A DNA stretch of 64,000 nucleotides, from contig CM060680.1 of NCBI GenBank assembly GCA_030686995.1, forward strand, positions 199,565,322 through 199,629,321. The letters run 5' to 3'. This stretch comes from Artemisia argyi (lineage: Eukaryota; Streptophyta; Magnoliopsida; Asterales; Asteraceae). How positions within the stretch are numbered: the stretch's first letter is position 1; each line of letters starts with the position of its first letter. Positions 33,796 through 45,124 of the stretch are shown in pieces. Both the position numbers and the translations under genes were made by a program. The notes under the pieces were generated by a model, which worked only from the letters and a program-made list of their open reading frames with translations, ran no database searches and had not been told where the DNA came from.

Positions 33796-34642
33796 TAACC
33801 CATGACCTTGAGTCTAGCTACAAGACTCGTAAATAAAGAAAAGCGCTTCTTGGGAGGACAACCCATGTTTTGTGTGATTTTATTTTGTTTGTTTGTTATT
33901 TGTTTCCGTATGCATGCTTTATTTTTATTGTTGGTAGATCATGTTTCACAATTAAAAAGTGGAAATACTTTACTTTGTTGTTTAGCCTAGTCTTAACTCC
34001 ACCTAAAAGTATTTTTGCAAAAGATAAGTGTAAGGGGAAACCCCAAATATGTTTTTAAGAAACAAACCGATCATGATTCTCCACAATATTAAATGAACAT
34101 GTATATTCGTATTTGTTAGAGTCAAATGCTTGTATTGAGTCATAATGAAGTTTTGCAGGATTTTCCAGGAAGTAGGACCAAGTTTTTCCAGAAATTTTCC
34201 GGAAACTTAACATAAGAATTTCTGCAGGTCAATTCTAACGGCGTCAGGAGGTTACTCTTGACGGCGTCAGGTGTAAAAATCTGGAAATTTTACCCGTTTT
34301 GTTTTTCTAACGGAGTCTTATGGTTTTTGTGAATTATTAAGTTTTATAATCTCCAGGAGATCTGCAAACTTCATTCCACAAGCATTATATCTTATTTTGT
34401 ATTCTAGGATTTAGTAACTTATATAGGATGCCGCCGATTTTACGCGAGGTTGTCTTGTCTATTTTCTCAGGTTTTACAGGTTATGTATGACAAGAAGATG
34501 ATTTATATTCTGGAAGGGAAGCTTTGATTGTTCATTTTCTTGGAGGAAGATTTAACCTGGCCACCTTATTATCCATACCGAGCGAATCAGGGAAGTATTT
34601 GATTTCATTCTCTTTACTTTTTCACTTTTACATTCTTTACTT

Positions 34643-34680
34643 GAACATTTGGGACAATGTTCATCTTAAGTGTAAGGGGA
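34643..34680 (+). other. Internal hairpin plus polypurine-like tract in gypsy F
   Basis: GAACATTTG-GGA-CAATGTTC (one bulged T) is followed by AAGTGTAAGGGGA. It parallels the terminal signal at 36264-36303. Confidence 0.5.
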
Positions 34681-35644
34681 GGGTAAAAAGATGATACCTT
34701 ACATATGCACTTTCGCTTGAGTTTGTTTTGTTTAATGGTAGATGTGTAATAAAACTATGAAAAATACTTGTTAGTGCAATTTTAGCGCCAAATTTAAAAA
34801 TTTTTACAACATTTAGGAGTGAAACTTTAGCCATAGCAAGCGTCTCATGGATAGGAGATTGTATGACTAGCACATAACCGTATATTCAGAAAAATTTTCC
34901 ACCCAAATATGTGAGGTTCGCCTTTAGATTTGATAGGAAAAGCATTTACTATTAGTGCTTATGAGTGTACCGGTAGCATTTAGATTCTAGAACTTGCGTT
35001 AGTGATGCATCCCGAGACCGCTAGTGAGACTACATTCGTGTGGTAGGATTTACTACATGATAAGAGGCATTAGGATTACCCTTGTGTTAAACCCGTATCA
35101 TAATTACTTGACCATTTAAGTCATATTACTTGGCTAGTTAAGTCAACTAATTTTTCCCACACCCTTAGCGTTGTACTCATTTTTAGTACACGATACCCCT
35201 AGTACAACCCTCCGAGCCTATCTTTTCGTTTCTAACTTTAAGCATTTTACTTAAAGGAAGAATTTGTTATACCCCACTTAAATGTACAACCAAATCGCCT
35301 TAGCCTTCCGTGTATGCGCTCATTTTTAGTGCATTATTGTTATTTGTTAAACCCTAAGTTAACTTTCTAATTGATTACATGGTTGCTAAGTCGAGTCATA
35401 TCCTTGTACATATTGTTTTGAAACGATTGGGACTCATGGGTAAGTACTTATTTTATGGAGTAATGGGGAAGAACATCATATATTACCCCCATATGTACGT
35501 TAATCTTAAAAGTGCTCCAAGTGTTTTGATTTTCTTAATTCGAGTCATTAGTTTAGTTAATTGTAAAGTATGTAAAAATTCAAGTGTAAGGGAAACGTTC
35601 ATTCCCTATGATGTATTATTTTGGATGGTAGGGTAAGAGTTTAT

Positions 35645-35645
<1 letters not shown>

Positions 35646-35686
<41 letters not shown>

Positions 35687-35758
35687 GAAAAAAAAAAGAA
35701 AAAAAAGAAAAAAAAAAATAGAAAAAGAAAAAAAAAAAAAAAAGAAAAAGAGAAAAAA
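35646..35758. repeat. A-rich simple repeat
   Basis: About 40 consecutive A residues followed by A-runs interrupted by G. The long Lys-rich translations from it are artefacts. Confidence 0.95.
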
Positions 35759-36263
35759 ACATACGGACTACCATCCCTTTTCATTCTATGTTCATTTTAT
35801 GTTTTTGTTATTTTTCATTTTTTAGCTTAAGTCGAGTCTAGTCTTGGCTTAGCAACGCCACATTGTACATGTAATTAACCAAGATTGTTAACTCGCCACC
35901 AGTAAAACTTCCTTTATCCAACAAAACCGTGTATTTCATATCCCTACACCTAACGTTACAACCCTTTAAAAGACCTCTTTGATAGTTTATCCTAGGTGCT
36001 TACGCCATGTGGTGGAGGTTTGATCCTTTCCCAAGCCTATGGTAATCTATTTTGCTATGACAGGTAGTGAGAGCCGTTTCCATATTGTAATTTACACTTT
36101 ATTACACCCAAGAGATGTGAGTATCTAAACACTATTTGTGAGGTGCTTGTGTATGACCTCCGCGCTTGTCTATTGGTCTTTAGTGGAACGATTATTTGTT
36201 GTAATTACTTTTATATTAGTGTTAAATGACCCCTAACTTGTCTTTTGAGTAGAATAAAAGCGC

Positions 36264-36303
36264 ATTTGCTTGAGGACAAGCAAATCTCAAGTGTAAGGGT
36301 ATA
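36264..36303 (+). other. Terminal hairpin and polypurine tract of gypsy F
   Basis: Perfect stem ATTTGCTTG/CAAGCAAAT with AGGA loop (36264-36285), then AAGTGTAAGGG and the LTR start at 36304. Confidence 0.7.
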
Positions 36304-37708
36304 TGATGAGGCGAAAAATGGTCCGTTTTTAGGGGGTCATTTAAGCCCGAATTCAAATTTATTTGATCAAATATTGCCCTAAATCGTTCCTTTTGTGATT
36401 TTAGGTACTTTGGGAGTGAAATCTGGAAAAGGAAGCAATTCGGACATTTTTGGAGCATAAAAGTGAAGAAAACGCCAAAGTCATAATTTTCCATGCTGGG
36501 AACAGTAGGTGACGGCGTCAAGAGTAACTCCCTGACGGTGTCAAGAGCAAAATTCCATGACGGTCCAGAAGAGATTTGACGGCGTCATGAAGGTAGGGCG
36601 TCAAGAGTAAAAGTCATGACGGCCTGGAAATGATTAAGTCTTGACGACGTCAAATGTAGATCAAGGCAGTCCGAGAATAATTTTGGCGGCGAGGTGACGG
36701 CGTCACCTAATTGGTCTTGACGCCGTCAGACCCCTTTTCCTATATATAGTTTTCTAATTTTTCACATTTAGAGAAAGAAGTTTTGGGAGAAACCCTAAGT
36801 ACAATTTTGGTGTAACTTTACAGGTTTTTCAAGGGTTCCAACCCCTTGATACCTTGCATGTGTAATCAAGATAAGTGTTCCTTTAATTCAATCAATATGT
36901 CTATGTGTTGGTTGTCTATATCTTTTTCTTGTCTTAATTCCATCATGCTAGGCTAGATCTATCTTGTATTTGCTTAGATCTAATGAAACCTAGATGTTGA
37001 TTATGTGTTAATTACTTGTTTATTCTTGTCTTGGATGAATGATTTATATGTTAGGCTTAAGAAAACTGGCAGATCTCCAATTGGTAACATGCTTGAACGT
37101 CTTAAGAAACATGAACCGACGCGCACTAGGTCTTTATTGGTTGTATTTAATGCATGAGCCACTGTTTACAATCCCTATAGTTGTGCTGGGCATGGTGTAG
37201 GAGGAGATAAGAGCTCATAGAATTGGGGAGTTAAGTGTGCCACCTCATGAATGGTATTAAGGAATACGATCCGTCATCCATACAATTATAACAAGTAATT
37301 AACGTGTAAAAGATGTCTAGGGAGTAGTGAAATCTAAGTAAACACATTTTTTCCAATTACTGCTCACAACTTTAGTATAATTTAGTTTATTTTCGTTTCT
37401 AGTATTTTATTTTGATTGCATCTTAGTATTGGGTTAGTTGATTAGCAACTAATTCCGCCCAAATCCTTCAAACCCGAGATTTTAAATTGCTTTTCATAAA
37501 ATATAAAAATACAAAAAGAATCTTCCCTCACCTTTAGAACTAGTATTTAGGCTTTCTAATCCTAGCGACACTATTCCTAGCTGAACGATCAATCCCCCGG
37601 TACTTGTCACTATACTATACTACAACGATCAGGTACACTACCTGGTGGGGGTTGTAAGCTTCTCAAGATCCCTTGAGAGGTAAAGCCTGGTGCGATTCCC
37701 ACGTATCA
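36304..37708 (+). repeat. 3' LTR of gypsy F
   Basis: 1,405 bp, same ends as the 5' LTR, followed by the CACTT target duplication. Confidence 0.95.
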
Positions 37709-37713
37709 CACTT

Positions 37714-38511
37714 CAAAATGGGCGTTTAAGATTAAATACAAATCAGATGGAACAGTGGATAAATTTAAGGCTAGATTTGTTGTGAGAGGTTTTAATCAAA
37801 AGGAAGGTCAAGATTATAAACACACTTTTTCCCCTGTTGCTAAACTTGCAACAGTAAGAGTTATTATTGCTTTGGCAACAGCCAAAGGATGGCCTTTACA
37901 TCAATTGGATGTAAATAATGCATTTCTTCATGGCTTTGTTGATGAAGAACTTTATATGCTACCACCAGAAGGGTATACACAGGCAAAACCAAATAAGGTC
38001 TGCAAGTTAGTCAAATCCCTTTATGGCCTCAAACAGGCATCCAGACAATGGAACCAGGAACTGACTAAATTCCTCTGTAGTTTGGGATTTATACAATCCA
38101 AACATGACTATTTCTTGTTTATCAGAAACACTCCTGATCATTTTCTTGTTGTCCTTGTGTATGTTGATGATGTTTTGGTGACTGGTGAATCTATTCATGA
38201 TATTGAAGCTGTTAAAGAAGCTTTGGACCAGAAATTTACCATTAAAGAATTAGGTGAAGCTAAATATTTTTTGGGTCTTGAAATCTGCAGAACTGGTTCA
38301 GGAACTCACCTAAATCAAAGGAAATACATCCTTGATCTTTTACATCATTCAGGTCTCACTGCTTGTAAGCCTACTAGTTCACCTTTACCAACCAATTTAT
38401 ATCTTTCTCATGATAAAGGTGACTCTTTACCTGATGCTGGTCTGTACAGAAGATTGGTAGGGAGATTGTTGTATTTGGCAATGACTAGACCTGATATTTC
38501 ATTTGCTGTTG
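37714..38511 (+). pseudogene. Copia E RT, part behind gypsy F
   Basis: KFKARFVVRGFNQKEG, LHQLDVNNAFLHG and YVDDVLVTGE (near 38158) are copia RT motifs. The frame is continuous with the upstream part once gypsy F and one CACTT copy are ignored. It is fused at 38511 to DUF4283 ORF1 codons and remains open to 38693. Confidence 0.9.
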
Positions 38512-38693
38512 TGGCTAGTACGAGTGGTGCGAAGATTGCTACATCTAACCAGTTTGATGACTTTGGTATTTCTACCAATAAAGTGACTAAGGATGTGAAT
38601 TCTTGTATTACAAAGGAAGATAAGGATGACGGGTCTCAAAAAAGTGGACTAGGACTAGGATATTTTACTCAAAAAATAATCCAAAACGAATAG
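38512..38693 (+). pseudogene. DUF4283 ORF1 C-terminal part, copy 1
   Basis: VASTSGAKIATSNQF and VTKDVNS match copy 2 on the other strand (42508-42693). The stop TAG (38691-38693) lies in the target-site duplication. Confidence 0.65.
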
Positions 38694-39520
38694 GACTAGG
38701 ACTAATGATTCTTAAACTTCAGTAAATTAGTACGCATGATAATAAAGGAAGTAAGGAACTGTTTTATGGCGATGTAACATGAGCAAAAGGAGATGCCTAG
38801 CACTTACTAGGTTAAAACAATGCGTGAAGTTAAAGATACCTAAATTTGCTTGATAGAAACATTTGTACATACATGAATAGACAAGGCATATGTCTATAGA
38901 ATTATTGGTTTGATGTCTATAATATAATATCTTAAATTTGCTCTATAGAAAATGGTTACAAAAGTAGAATTATAAGGTTTCAGTTCTCTAGAATTTATTT
39001 CAGATGTGTTCAATAAATTAAAATTACAAGACTGGTTAACAAGATAGTAGTATATTGGTCATGACTAGCCTTAAAAAGGGCATATATAAGAAAATATATT
39101 TGTTAGTTACAATGTTTTTCTTACATATAAATCTCAATCAAGTGTTGATGATCTGGACACAAAATAAATGGATTCAGGAATCAAGATCCCTCTTGTTTGT
39201 GTAGTACTTATGTTTTGGTATGTGTCTACAATGAGTTTTCTTTTTTATGCATGTTCACCAATGGCCCCCTTGTGAAGGTTTTTCCTGTTAAAGGAAAATG
39301 GTTACTCACCCCTACTTCATATCAACTTCAATAAAATTAAAGATATATAATTCATTACTCCGTAGAATAAAGCCACACATAGATTAACTGAAATAACAAA
39401 CTAACAATTGCTATATATCGATCATGCATAAAAATTACTAAACACGCTAATGTTAAAGTTGTTGATTAAATTTACATATAACAAATTAGATATCTCATTA
39501 GGTGGTTGTTCACGCCACGC
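38694..39520. repeat. REM intergenic spacer, copy 1
   Basis: The spacer recurs inverted at 41755-42490, and directly at 61790-62580; a shorter stretch is at 50229-50470. It lies 3' of one REM gene and 5' of the next REM exon 1 (seen at 50228 and 61787), so it should hold both terminator and promoter. In copy 1 the next exon 1 is deleted between CTAA and TGATTCTT at about 38707. Confidence 0.65.
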
Positions 39521-39523
39521 TTA

Positions 39524-40671
39524 TCACTGCTTATGTTGCCTTCCACGTTCTAGCTTCACCACCTCCACACACTCATCCTCACTTTCCGTGTCCACACGAC
39601 CACCATGCTGACGTGTTTCCAGCCCTCGAGTCCTCTTAACAGCCTCGGTAGCCGGCTTTTTCTTGGTGACTTTGGCTAGACATAGCTTATTCTCACTTGT
39701 GATGAACTTGAATACACATTGATCGCCTTCAGTTAACTTATTGCATCTTTGGAAGTCACGCCATCCTGACAACAAAGTGTACCTTTCGGTCCAATATGAT
39801 TTATCCAACCGAACACCCATTTCCCATTCTTTTCCGTCTTGATTCTTCATGATTATTGTTCCTTCGCAGTCTATTCCAGGCAAGGCCACAAACTTTTTGG
39901 GAAGCCTCTAGCAATACCAAAACACACATATGTTATTAGATTATCTCAAAAGGGTGTTTACTCTTGCTTATGGAAATTTGCTATAATAATGATTAACCAC
40001 AACATACTGTTTTTTTAAGAATGTGATATCTTTCTAATAACATTTAGGATCAAAAAAGCAAATTAGTGTTTGACCATCATTGTCAAAAGCTATATAATAT
40101 AAACAAACACAAATTATTTTTGACAAGTTACTCTTATTTTCTACTTTACCATGTTTTAAAGCGTTTGTTATTTCAAATTGTTTTTTAAGTACTCTTGAGT
40201 AAAATAAACCTTGTCTTACGATGAATAATAAATATGATACATTGATACTTTATATTTATTATAAATTAGCCTTACCAAAACATCGTGTGTCTTAGTCTTA
40301 GGGATAATCACCACAAAGTAAGGGTCATCATGATCAACATCAGGACCATCATTACAATCACGATCTTCATCTTCGACCTCATCTTCAAGTTTAACCACTT
40401 GGTTTCTTGGGGGTAAAACTTTTTCACACTCATTTACAGTGTAAAATGTCACTTTGAAGGTGGAATCATGAAGAAGCCAAAAAACAAAAGTATCTCCGTA
40501 GTGCAAATCAACATCTTTTACAACATTCAGCCATCCATCAGTAAAAGAGTATCTTTCACCAACTTTTTCAATCTTTAGTCGCCATTTATACCCTCCCTTT
40601 GCAGATCGGACTATTGGGTCTTTAGTCATTTGGTTCGTCAAGTAGCTGTTGTAAAAGTCATGTGGTAGCGG
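39524..40671 (-). CDS. B3-domain (REM-like) protein, partial gene copy 1
   Basis: Two exons on the minus strand: 40671-40276 and 39907-39524, joined at a GTAAGG donor and a TAG acceptor, both in phase 0. Exon 2 starts at a GCAG acceptor and encodes a B3 domain (GGYKWRLKIEKVGERYSFTDGW, DLHYGDTFVFWLL), then an acidic linker and the start of a second B3 (DPYFVVIIPKTKTHDVL). Exon 3 completes it (RLPKKFVALPG, WEMGVRLDKSYWTERYTL, LTEGDQCVFKFI). B3 proteins bind DNA in the nucleus. Exon 1 (MAPRTYPSF type) is missing, so this copy is probably a pseudogene or mis-started gene. Confidence 0.75.
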
Positions 40672-40764
40672 CTGCCTAATAAAAAAATCATATCATGGAT
40701 AAATAATATATTCACATAAACAACTATCTGCAAACATATAAAACACTAAAACTACATTAAGCAC

Positions 40765-41160
40765 ATACCATGTAAGGAAGAGTTGGATAAATCATATGGG
40801 ACCGAAAGGTACACTTTGTGATCGCCAGGATGGCGTGAGTTCAAAAGATGCAATAAGTTAACTGAAGGCGATGAATGTGTATTAAAGTTCATAACAAGTG
40901 AGAATAAGCTATGTCTAGCCAAAGTCACCAAGAAAAATCCGTCTAACGAGGCTGTTAAGAGGACTCAAGGGCCGCAAACATGTCAGCATGGTGGTCGTGT
41001 GGACATGGAAAGTGCGGAGGTACGTGGTAAACAATGATAAGCGAGCCATGAACAACCACCTAATGAACCTAATGAGATATCTAATTTGTTATATGTAAAT
41101 TTAATCAACTACTTTAACGTTAGTGTGTTTAGTAATTTCTATGTATGATATATATAGCAA
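40765..41160 (+). pseudogene. Inverted REM exon 3 fragment and 3' flank
   Basis: Plus-strand copy of the second B3 domain: LDKSYGTERYTL, FKRCNKLTEGDECVLKFITS and KLCLAKVTKKNPSNEAVKRT are readable, with a stop near the start of GW. It is followed by the mirrored 3' flank (compare 39400-39520). It joins the truncated exon 1 region of copy 1 at GTAAGGAAGAG (about 40771-40782), forming the centre of a large inverted duplication. Confidence 0.7.
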
Positions 41161-41754
41161 TTGTTAGTTTGTTATATATACTACTTCTAATGTATTTAAT
41201 ATATCTTTATTTAGAAGTTTTAAAATATTTAAGACCAAAAATATTTCTTTAATGGGAAACATACATGCACAATGCTTGTAATCTTTTAAGCCTTATAAAA
41301 AAAGAAGCATAATGCACACCACTTTAATGCACATAATAAAAAAATAAAAATAGAAAAAACATTATTGCTATTAGTTGTAGTCAATTAATTAACTGGTCAA
41401 TAAATACAATTAATATAGTTATGAAAACACATCTTTACATAAAAAATACAAATTGTCAATCATATTTTACAACCAAATTAAACACAATTCTTACATTAAA
41501 TGTCACTAATACAAATTATAAAGCACATTATACAAATATTCAAGCCCTAACAGGAAACGGGCCATTGGGCTTGAGACCGAATGGGTGCGGGCTAAACTGG
41601 CTCGAGCCCGAACGGGCACGGGTTAAACGAAATTCTTGATATCCGTAAATTTATTGTCAAAAATAGATCAACTGAAACTAGCAGGGTACCCGCGCGTTGC
41701 AGCAACGGGTACCCTGAAATTATTATTTTTTTTGTAAATCACGTAGTATTTTAG
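41161..41754. other. Spacer interrupting the inverted duplication, with Helitron-like end
   Basis: AT-rich, no genes. At 41678-41714, CTAG is followed by GGGTACCCG and CGGGTACCC foldback arms around GTTGCAGCAAC. On the minus strand this is a hairpin just before CTAG-T, as in Helitron 3' ends, although the spacing is shorter than usual. Confidence 0.35.
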
Positions 41755-42500
41755 TTTATTATTTATGTGTGGCTTTATTCTATGGAGTAATGAATTATAC
41801 TGCGTATATCTTTAATTTTATTGAAGTTGATATGAAGTAGGGGTGAGAAACCATTTTCCTTGAACAGGAAAAACCTTCATAATCACATCTCGAACAAACA
41901 AAAGGTCACTAGGGGGCCATTGGTGAACATGCATCAAAAAGAAAACTCATTGTAGACACATACAAAAACATAAGTACTACATAATCAAGAGGGATCTTGA
42001 TTCTTGAATCCATTTATTTTGTGTCCAGATCATCATGACTTGATTGAGATTTATATGTAAGAAAAACATTGTAACTAACAAATATATTTTCTTATACATG
42101 TCCTTTTTTCACATATCCAATTATATTTTCAATTAAGAAGGCTAGTTATGACAAATATACTACTATCTTGTTAACAAGTCTTGTAATTTTAATTTATTAA
42201 ACACATTAGAAATAAATTCTAGAGAACTGAAACCTTATAATTCTACTTTTGTAACCATTTTCTATAGAGCAAATTTAAGATATTATATCAAACCAATAAT
42301 TCTATAGACATATGCCTTGTCTATTCATGTATGTACAAATGTTTCTATCAAGCAAATTTAGGTATCTTTAACTTCACGCATTGTTTTAAGCTAGTAAGAG
42401 CTAGGCATCTCCTTTTGCTCATGTTACATCGCCATAAAACAGTTCCTTACTTCCTTTATTATCATACGTACTAATTTACTAAAGTTTAAGAATCATTAGT
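41755..42500. repeat. REM intergenic spacer, inverted copy
   Basis: Reverse complement of about 38694-39420, readable throughout (for example the GGTTTTTCCTG and CTCATGTTACATCGCC stretches). Confidence 0.75.
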
Positions 42501-42507
42501 CCTAGTG

Positions 42508-42693
42508 CTATTCGTTTTGGATTATTTTTTGGGTAAAATGTCCTAGTCCTAGTCCACTTTTTTGAGACCTATACTCCTTAGCTTCCTTTGTAATGTCAGA
42601 ATTCACATCCTTAGTCACTTCATTGGTAGGAATACTAAAATCATGAAACTGGTTTGATGTAGCAATCTTCGCACCACTCGTACTAGCCACATT
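42508..42693 (-). pseudogene. DUF4283 ORF1 C-terminal part, copy 2
   Basis: VASTSGAKIATSNQF and SGLGLGHFTQK parallel copy 1. Separated from the N-terminal part by the hAT element. Confidence 0.65.
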
Positions 42694-43852
42694 CAGGGGC
42701 ACAGCCATGCGCACAGTAGTGGGGGGACATGCCCCCAACAAATCTCGTCATGACACACTAAATATGCAATAGAAAAGCATATATTTTTAACGAAAAAGTG
42801 AAGTGCCCTCAGCATAATACTCGGAGTGCCCTCTACAAATTTTGATTACAAATAATTTAAAAGTCAAATTGTTGGCCGGAAACATTTTCCAAAGGTTGTT
42901 GATCGGGAAAAATGGAGAACCGAGCTTTTGGTGACTAAAAAAGGGTAGTGGTTAGTGGGTAGGGAGTAGTGGGGCATGGGGAAGTGGGTACTATAAGTAA
43001 AATAATTTATTAGTAGTAGTAATTACTTATAGTGCATATAAATATAAGGATTTTTCTAACTTGTGCCCTAAGGGCACAAGTTAAGTACACCAATAAGTTC
43101 AGAAAAGTACTCAGGGACCCACAGAAAAGTACAAACAAGTGTACTTTTGTCTGAGTCCTTGAGTCTTTTTTTATGAATCCCGTAGTACTATTGGTGTGCT
43201 TAACTTATGCCCTAGGGCACAAGTTAAAAAAACCCTAAATATAATAATAATAAACAGTCTTTTGTTTATATTTTAGACATCTGTATCGTTTGTTAAGTTT
43301 TAGATACAATGTACGACACTATATGTTTGATTTGTCAACACATGATGAATATAGGATTTGAAGAATAAAGAATGTACACTTATTATTGATATTTATATTG
43401 ATTTAAAATTTTTAAATTTTTTGATATATTTTCAATTGCAATATGTTTCTCTAAATGTTTATTGAAAGTTAGCGTTTTCGTAAAACGATTACAATGCTTT
43501 TAATAATTCTTTGCGAATATGCAAATGTGTCTCATACAATTTGCTTCATGCTTGATTTATTTTTCTTTCCATCAAGCACATGTATTTGACCTATGTATAT
43601 AGTTGTAGTACACAAAGTAAGTGAATGTTATTTTAGATAAACTTGTTGAAATTACCTATTTCATAGATATGAACGCCTCTATTACGTGTTTATAGCATCA
43701 AAGTAAAGCGAAAATTCAACTTTTTTGTCTTTAAATAAACTCCGACCCGACTCATTTCAAAATACTAAAAATGACATTTACCAACACGTTATTTCATAAG
43801 AAGAAAAAAGTTCGCGATGCCCCCATTACTACTTTTCCTGGCTCCGCCACTG
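42694..43852 (-). mobile_element. hAT-type non-autonomous element (1,159 bp)
   Basis: Perfect 8-bp target duplication GCCACATT at 42686-42693 and 43853-43860. Imperfect terminal inverted repeats CAGGGGCACAGCCATG and CAGTGGCGGAGCCAGG. No transposase ORF. It carries a foldback MITE at 43048-43235 and interrupts ORF1 exactly within the shared AATGTGGC. Confidence 0.9.
43048..43235. mobile_element. Foldback MITE with a palindrome in each arm
   Basis: Terminal inverted repeats of about 47 bp (GGATTTTTCTAACTTGTG and complement GGGTTTTTTTAACTTGTG). Each contains the near-palindrome AACTTGTGCCCTAAGGGC continuing ACAAGTT. Flanked by TAA on both sides, consistent with a 3-bp duplication. Confidence 0.75.
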
Positions 43853-45124
43853 GCCACATTAGCAGCCTTCTTCTTAGTGTCATCCGCTTTCTTGGGTTCA
43901 GAAGGAGGCACTTGGGGTTGATAACGAAACTTCTTACCTAACACAGGTTTAGTAACTCCACCTTTACCCAAAACATTTTGACCACCATTCTTACTCTTAT
44001 TCTTGTGATTAACCGTTTGAAACCCATCATTAACACTCTGTGTGAGTTGAGTATTAGGTGGTACAGATTTAGGACACTCAACCAGAGTATGACCAAAAAT
44101 CTTACACGTATCACATCGATGTGGTTTTCACTTTTATTCAACCCGAATAATCTCAATAGTCGAACCTGACCCATCAAGTAGGGGTATTTCAATAGTGAGA
44201 CTTTCCTTAAGCACCTCATCCGCCTTAACTTCAATCAAGCACATAGAAAAACTACTTCGGCCCCATGATTCCTTGCACATTTGATTAGTATAAGCATCTA
44301 ATATTCTCGGCGTATCAATCAATGTAGCAAGAAGACTAAGACCGTCATTAGAAAACATAGCAAGAGGAACACCATGGAATTTAACCCACACCGGGATATT
44401 GGTCAAATCCTCTTTAAGTAAGTTGGTGTTCAAGGTCCATGGTTTAAGGATAATAGGGACATTTCTAGTCAACCACGGACCGTTTTCAAGGACATCATCA
44501 ACACCTTTCTTCGAATTAAACTTAAAGAAAAAGAACCCCTTGGCATTCATCATAACCTTCTGTATACCATACTTAGCCCACACATTGCATACATAATAAT
44601 CAACAACAGGAAAAGCAACGCGTTTACCAAGGAAATAACCATAGAGAGTTTCTAATACCTAGTGTTCACCTCTTCAACCACTTTCATAGGGACCGTAAGA
44701 TCCACACCATTTGTTTTCTTGCTACACTCCAGCCTACGAAAGTTAAAAGTGTGTTTCTTAGGTTCATTAGAAGTAACACCTACATATGTTGTAGTAGGTT
44801 GTTTCAAAGCATTCTCGGCATTCTTTAATTGGACAGCATGCATTACATTATCAAAGTCCTTACAAGCATCCAAGACAACCTTATCAATACCATTAGTAGT
44901 AGGCGTTGCAAGTGAAATCGACTCCACTTGCTTCGTAGTAGCAGGTCCAAGGTTAGACGTGGGAATAGAACCTCCTGCATCCTTACTACTACCACTTGTA
45001 TTATCCATGCATGACTGGTAACACAGCCATGTGGCTTAGGCGACACAGATCCACTCTCCATACATGGCGTAGCATCCTCAAGATTACCTCCACCCTTATC
45101 CCTCTCTCTTGTAATCCCCATCAT
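43853..45124 (-). pseudogene. LINE-type ORF1 (DUF4283 + zinc knuckle), N-terminal part, copy 2
   Basis: Starts MMGITRERDKGGGNLED at 45124. The DUF4283 region is YGIQKVMMNAKGFFFFKF to WGRSSFSMCLIEV. The knuckle CDTCKIFGHTLVEC is intact (CX2CX4HX4C), followed by a basic tail (GKKFRYQPQVPP, KKADDTKKKAANVA). Frame breaks near 45010, 44650 and 44130. Binds nucleic acid in active LINEs; here inactive. Confidence 0.75.

Larger units (their letters stand above)
33796..36303 (+). other. Long non-coding 3' region of gypsy F
   Basis: No credible ORF. It holds four AAGTGTAAGGG(G) tracts (34026, 34668, 35581, 36289), a hairpin at 34643-34662, an A-rich tract at 35646-35758 and an LTR-like ACGGCGTCA pair near 34237-34275. 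The last tract adjoins the 3' LTR and is the probable polypurine tract. Confidence 0.6.
29956..37708 (+). mobile_element. Gypsy element F, complete ends but pol deleted
   Basis: LTRs 29956-31360 and 36304-37708 are both 1,405 bp and differ at about 22 positions by eye (1.6%, mostly transitions, no indels). Perfect 5-bp target duplications CACTT at 29951-29955 and 37709-37713. It encodes Gag-protease, then jumps to the C-terminal tail of integrase: RT, RNase H and the integrase core are absent. Such TR-GAG-like derivatives depend on relatives for replication. Confidence 0.95.
26704..38511 (+). mobile_element. Copia element E, interrupted by gypsy F and 3'-truncated
   Basis: Primer-binding site TGGTATCAGAG at 26704-26714 (initiator tRNA-Met type), then gag, protease, integrase and RT. 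Gypsy F interrupts the RT at CACTT. E stops at 38511 within RT (after PDISFAVV), joined to DUF4283 ORF1; RNase H and 3' LTR are lost. Confidence 0.85.
21322..38683 (+). mobile_element. DUF4283/zinc-knuckle ORF1 element, copy 1 (host of elements D, E and F)
   Basis: Flanked by AAACGAATA at 21313-21321 and 38684-38692. The empty site is preserved at 61692-61705 (CTAAACGAATAGGACT). It begins AAAAAACCCTAGCGATTC, like a plant 5' UTR, and contains ORF1 but no reverse transcriptase. The ORF runs into the right flank and uses a stop codon within the target duplication, so the 3' end is missing. About 15.7 kb of LTR elements (22804-38511) replaced some 220 bp of ORF1. Confidence 0.6.

Noticed and set aside
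35621..35830. Lysine-rich protein
   Set aside because: Translation of an A-rich simple repeat inside the gypsy non-coding region.
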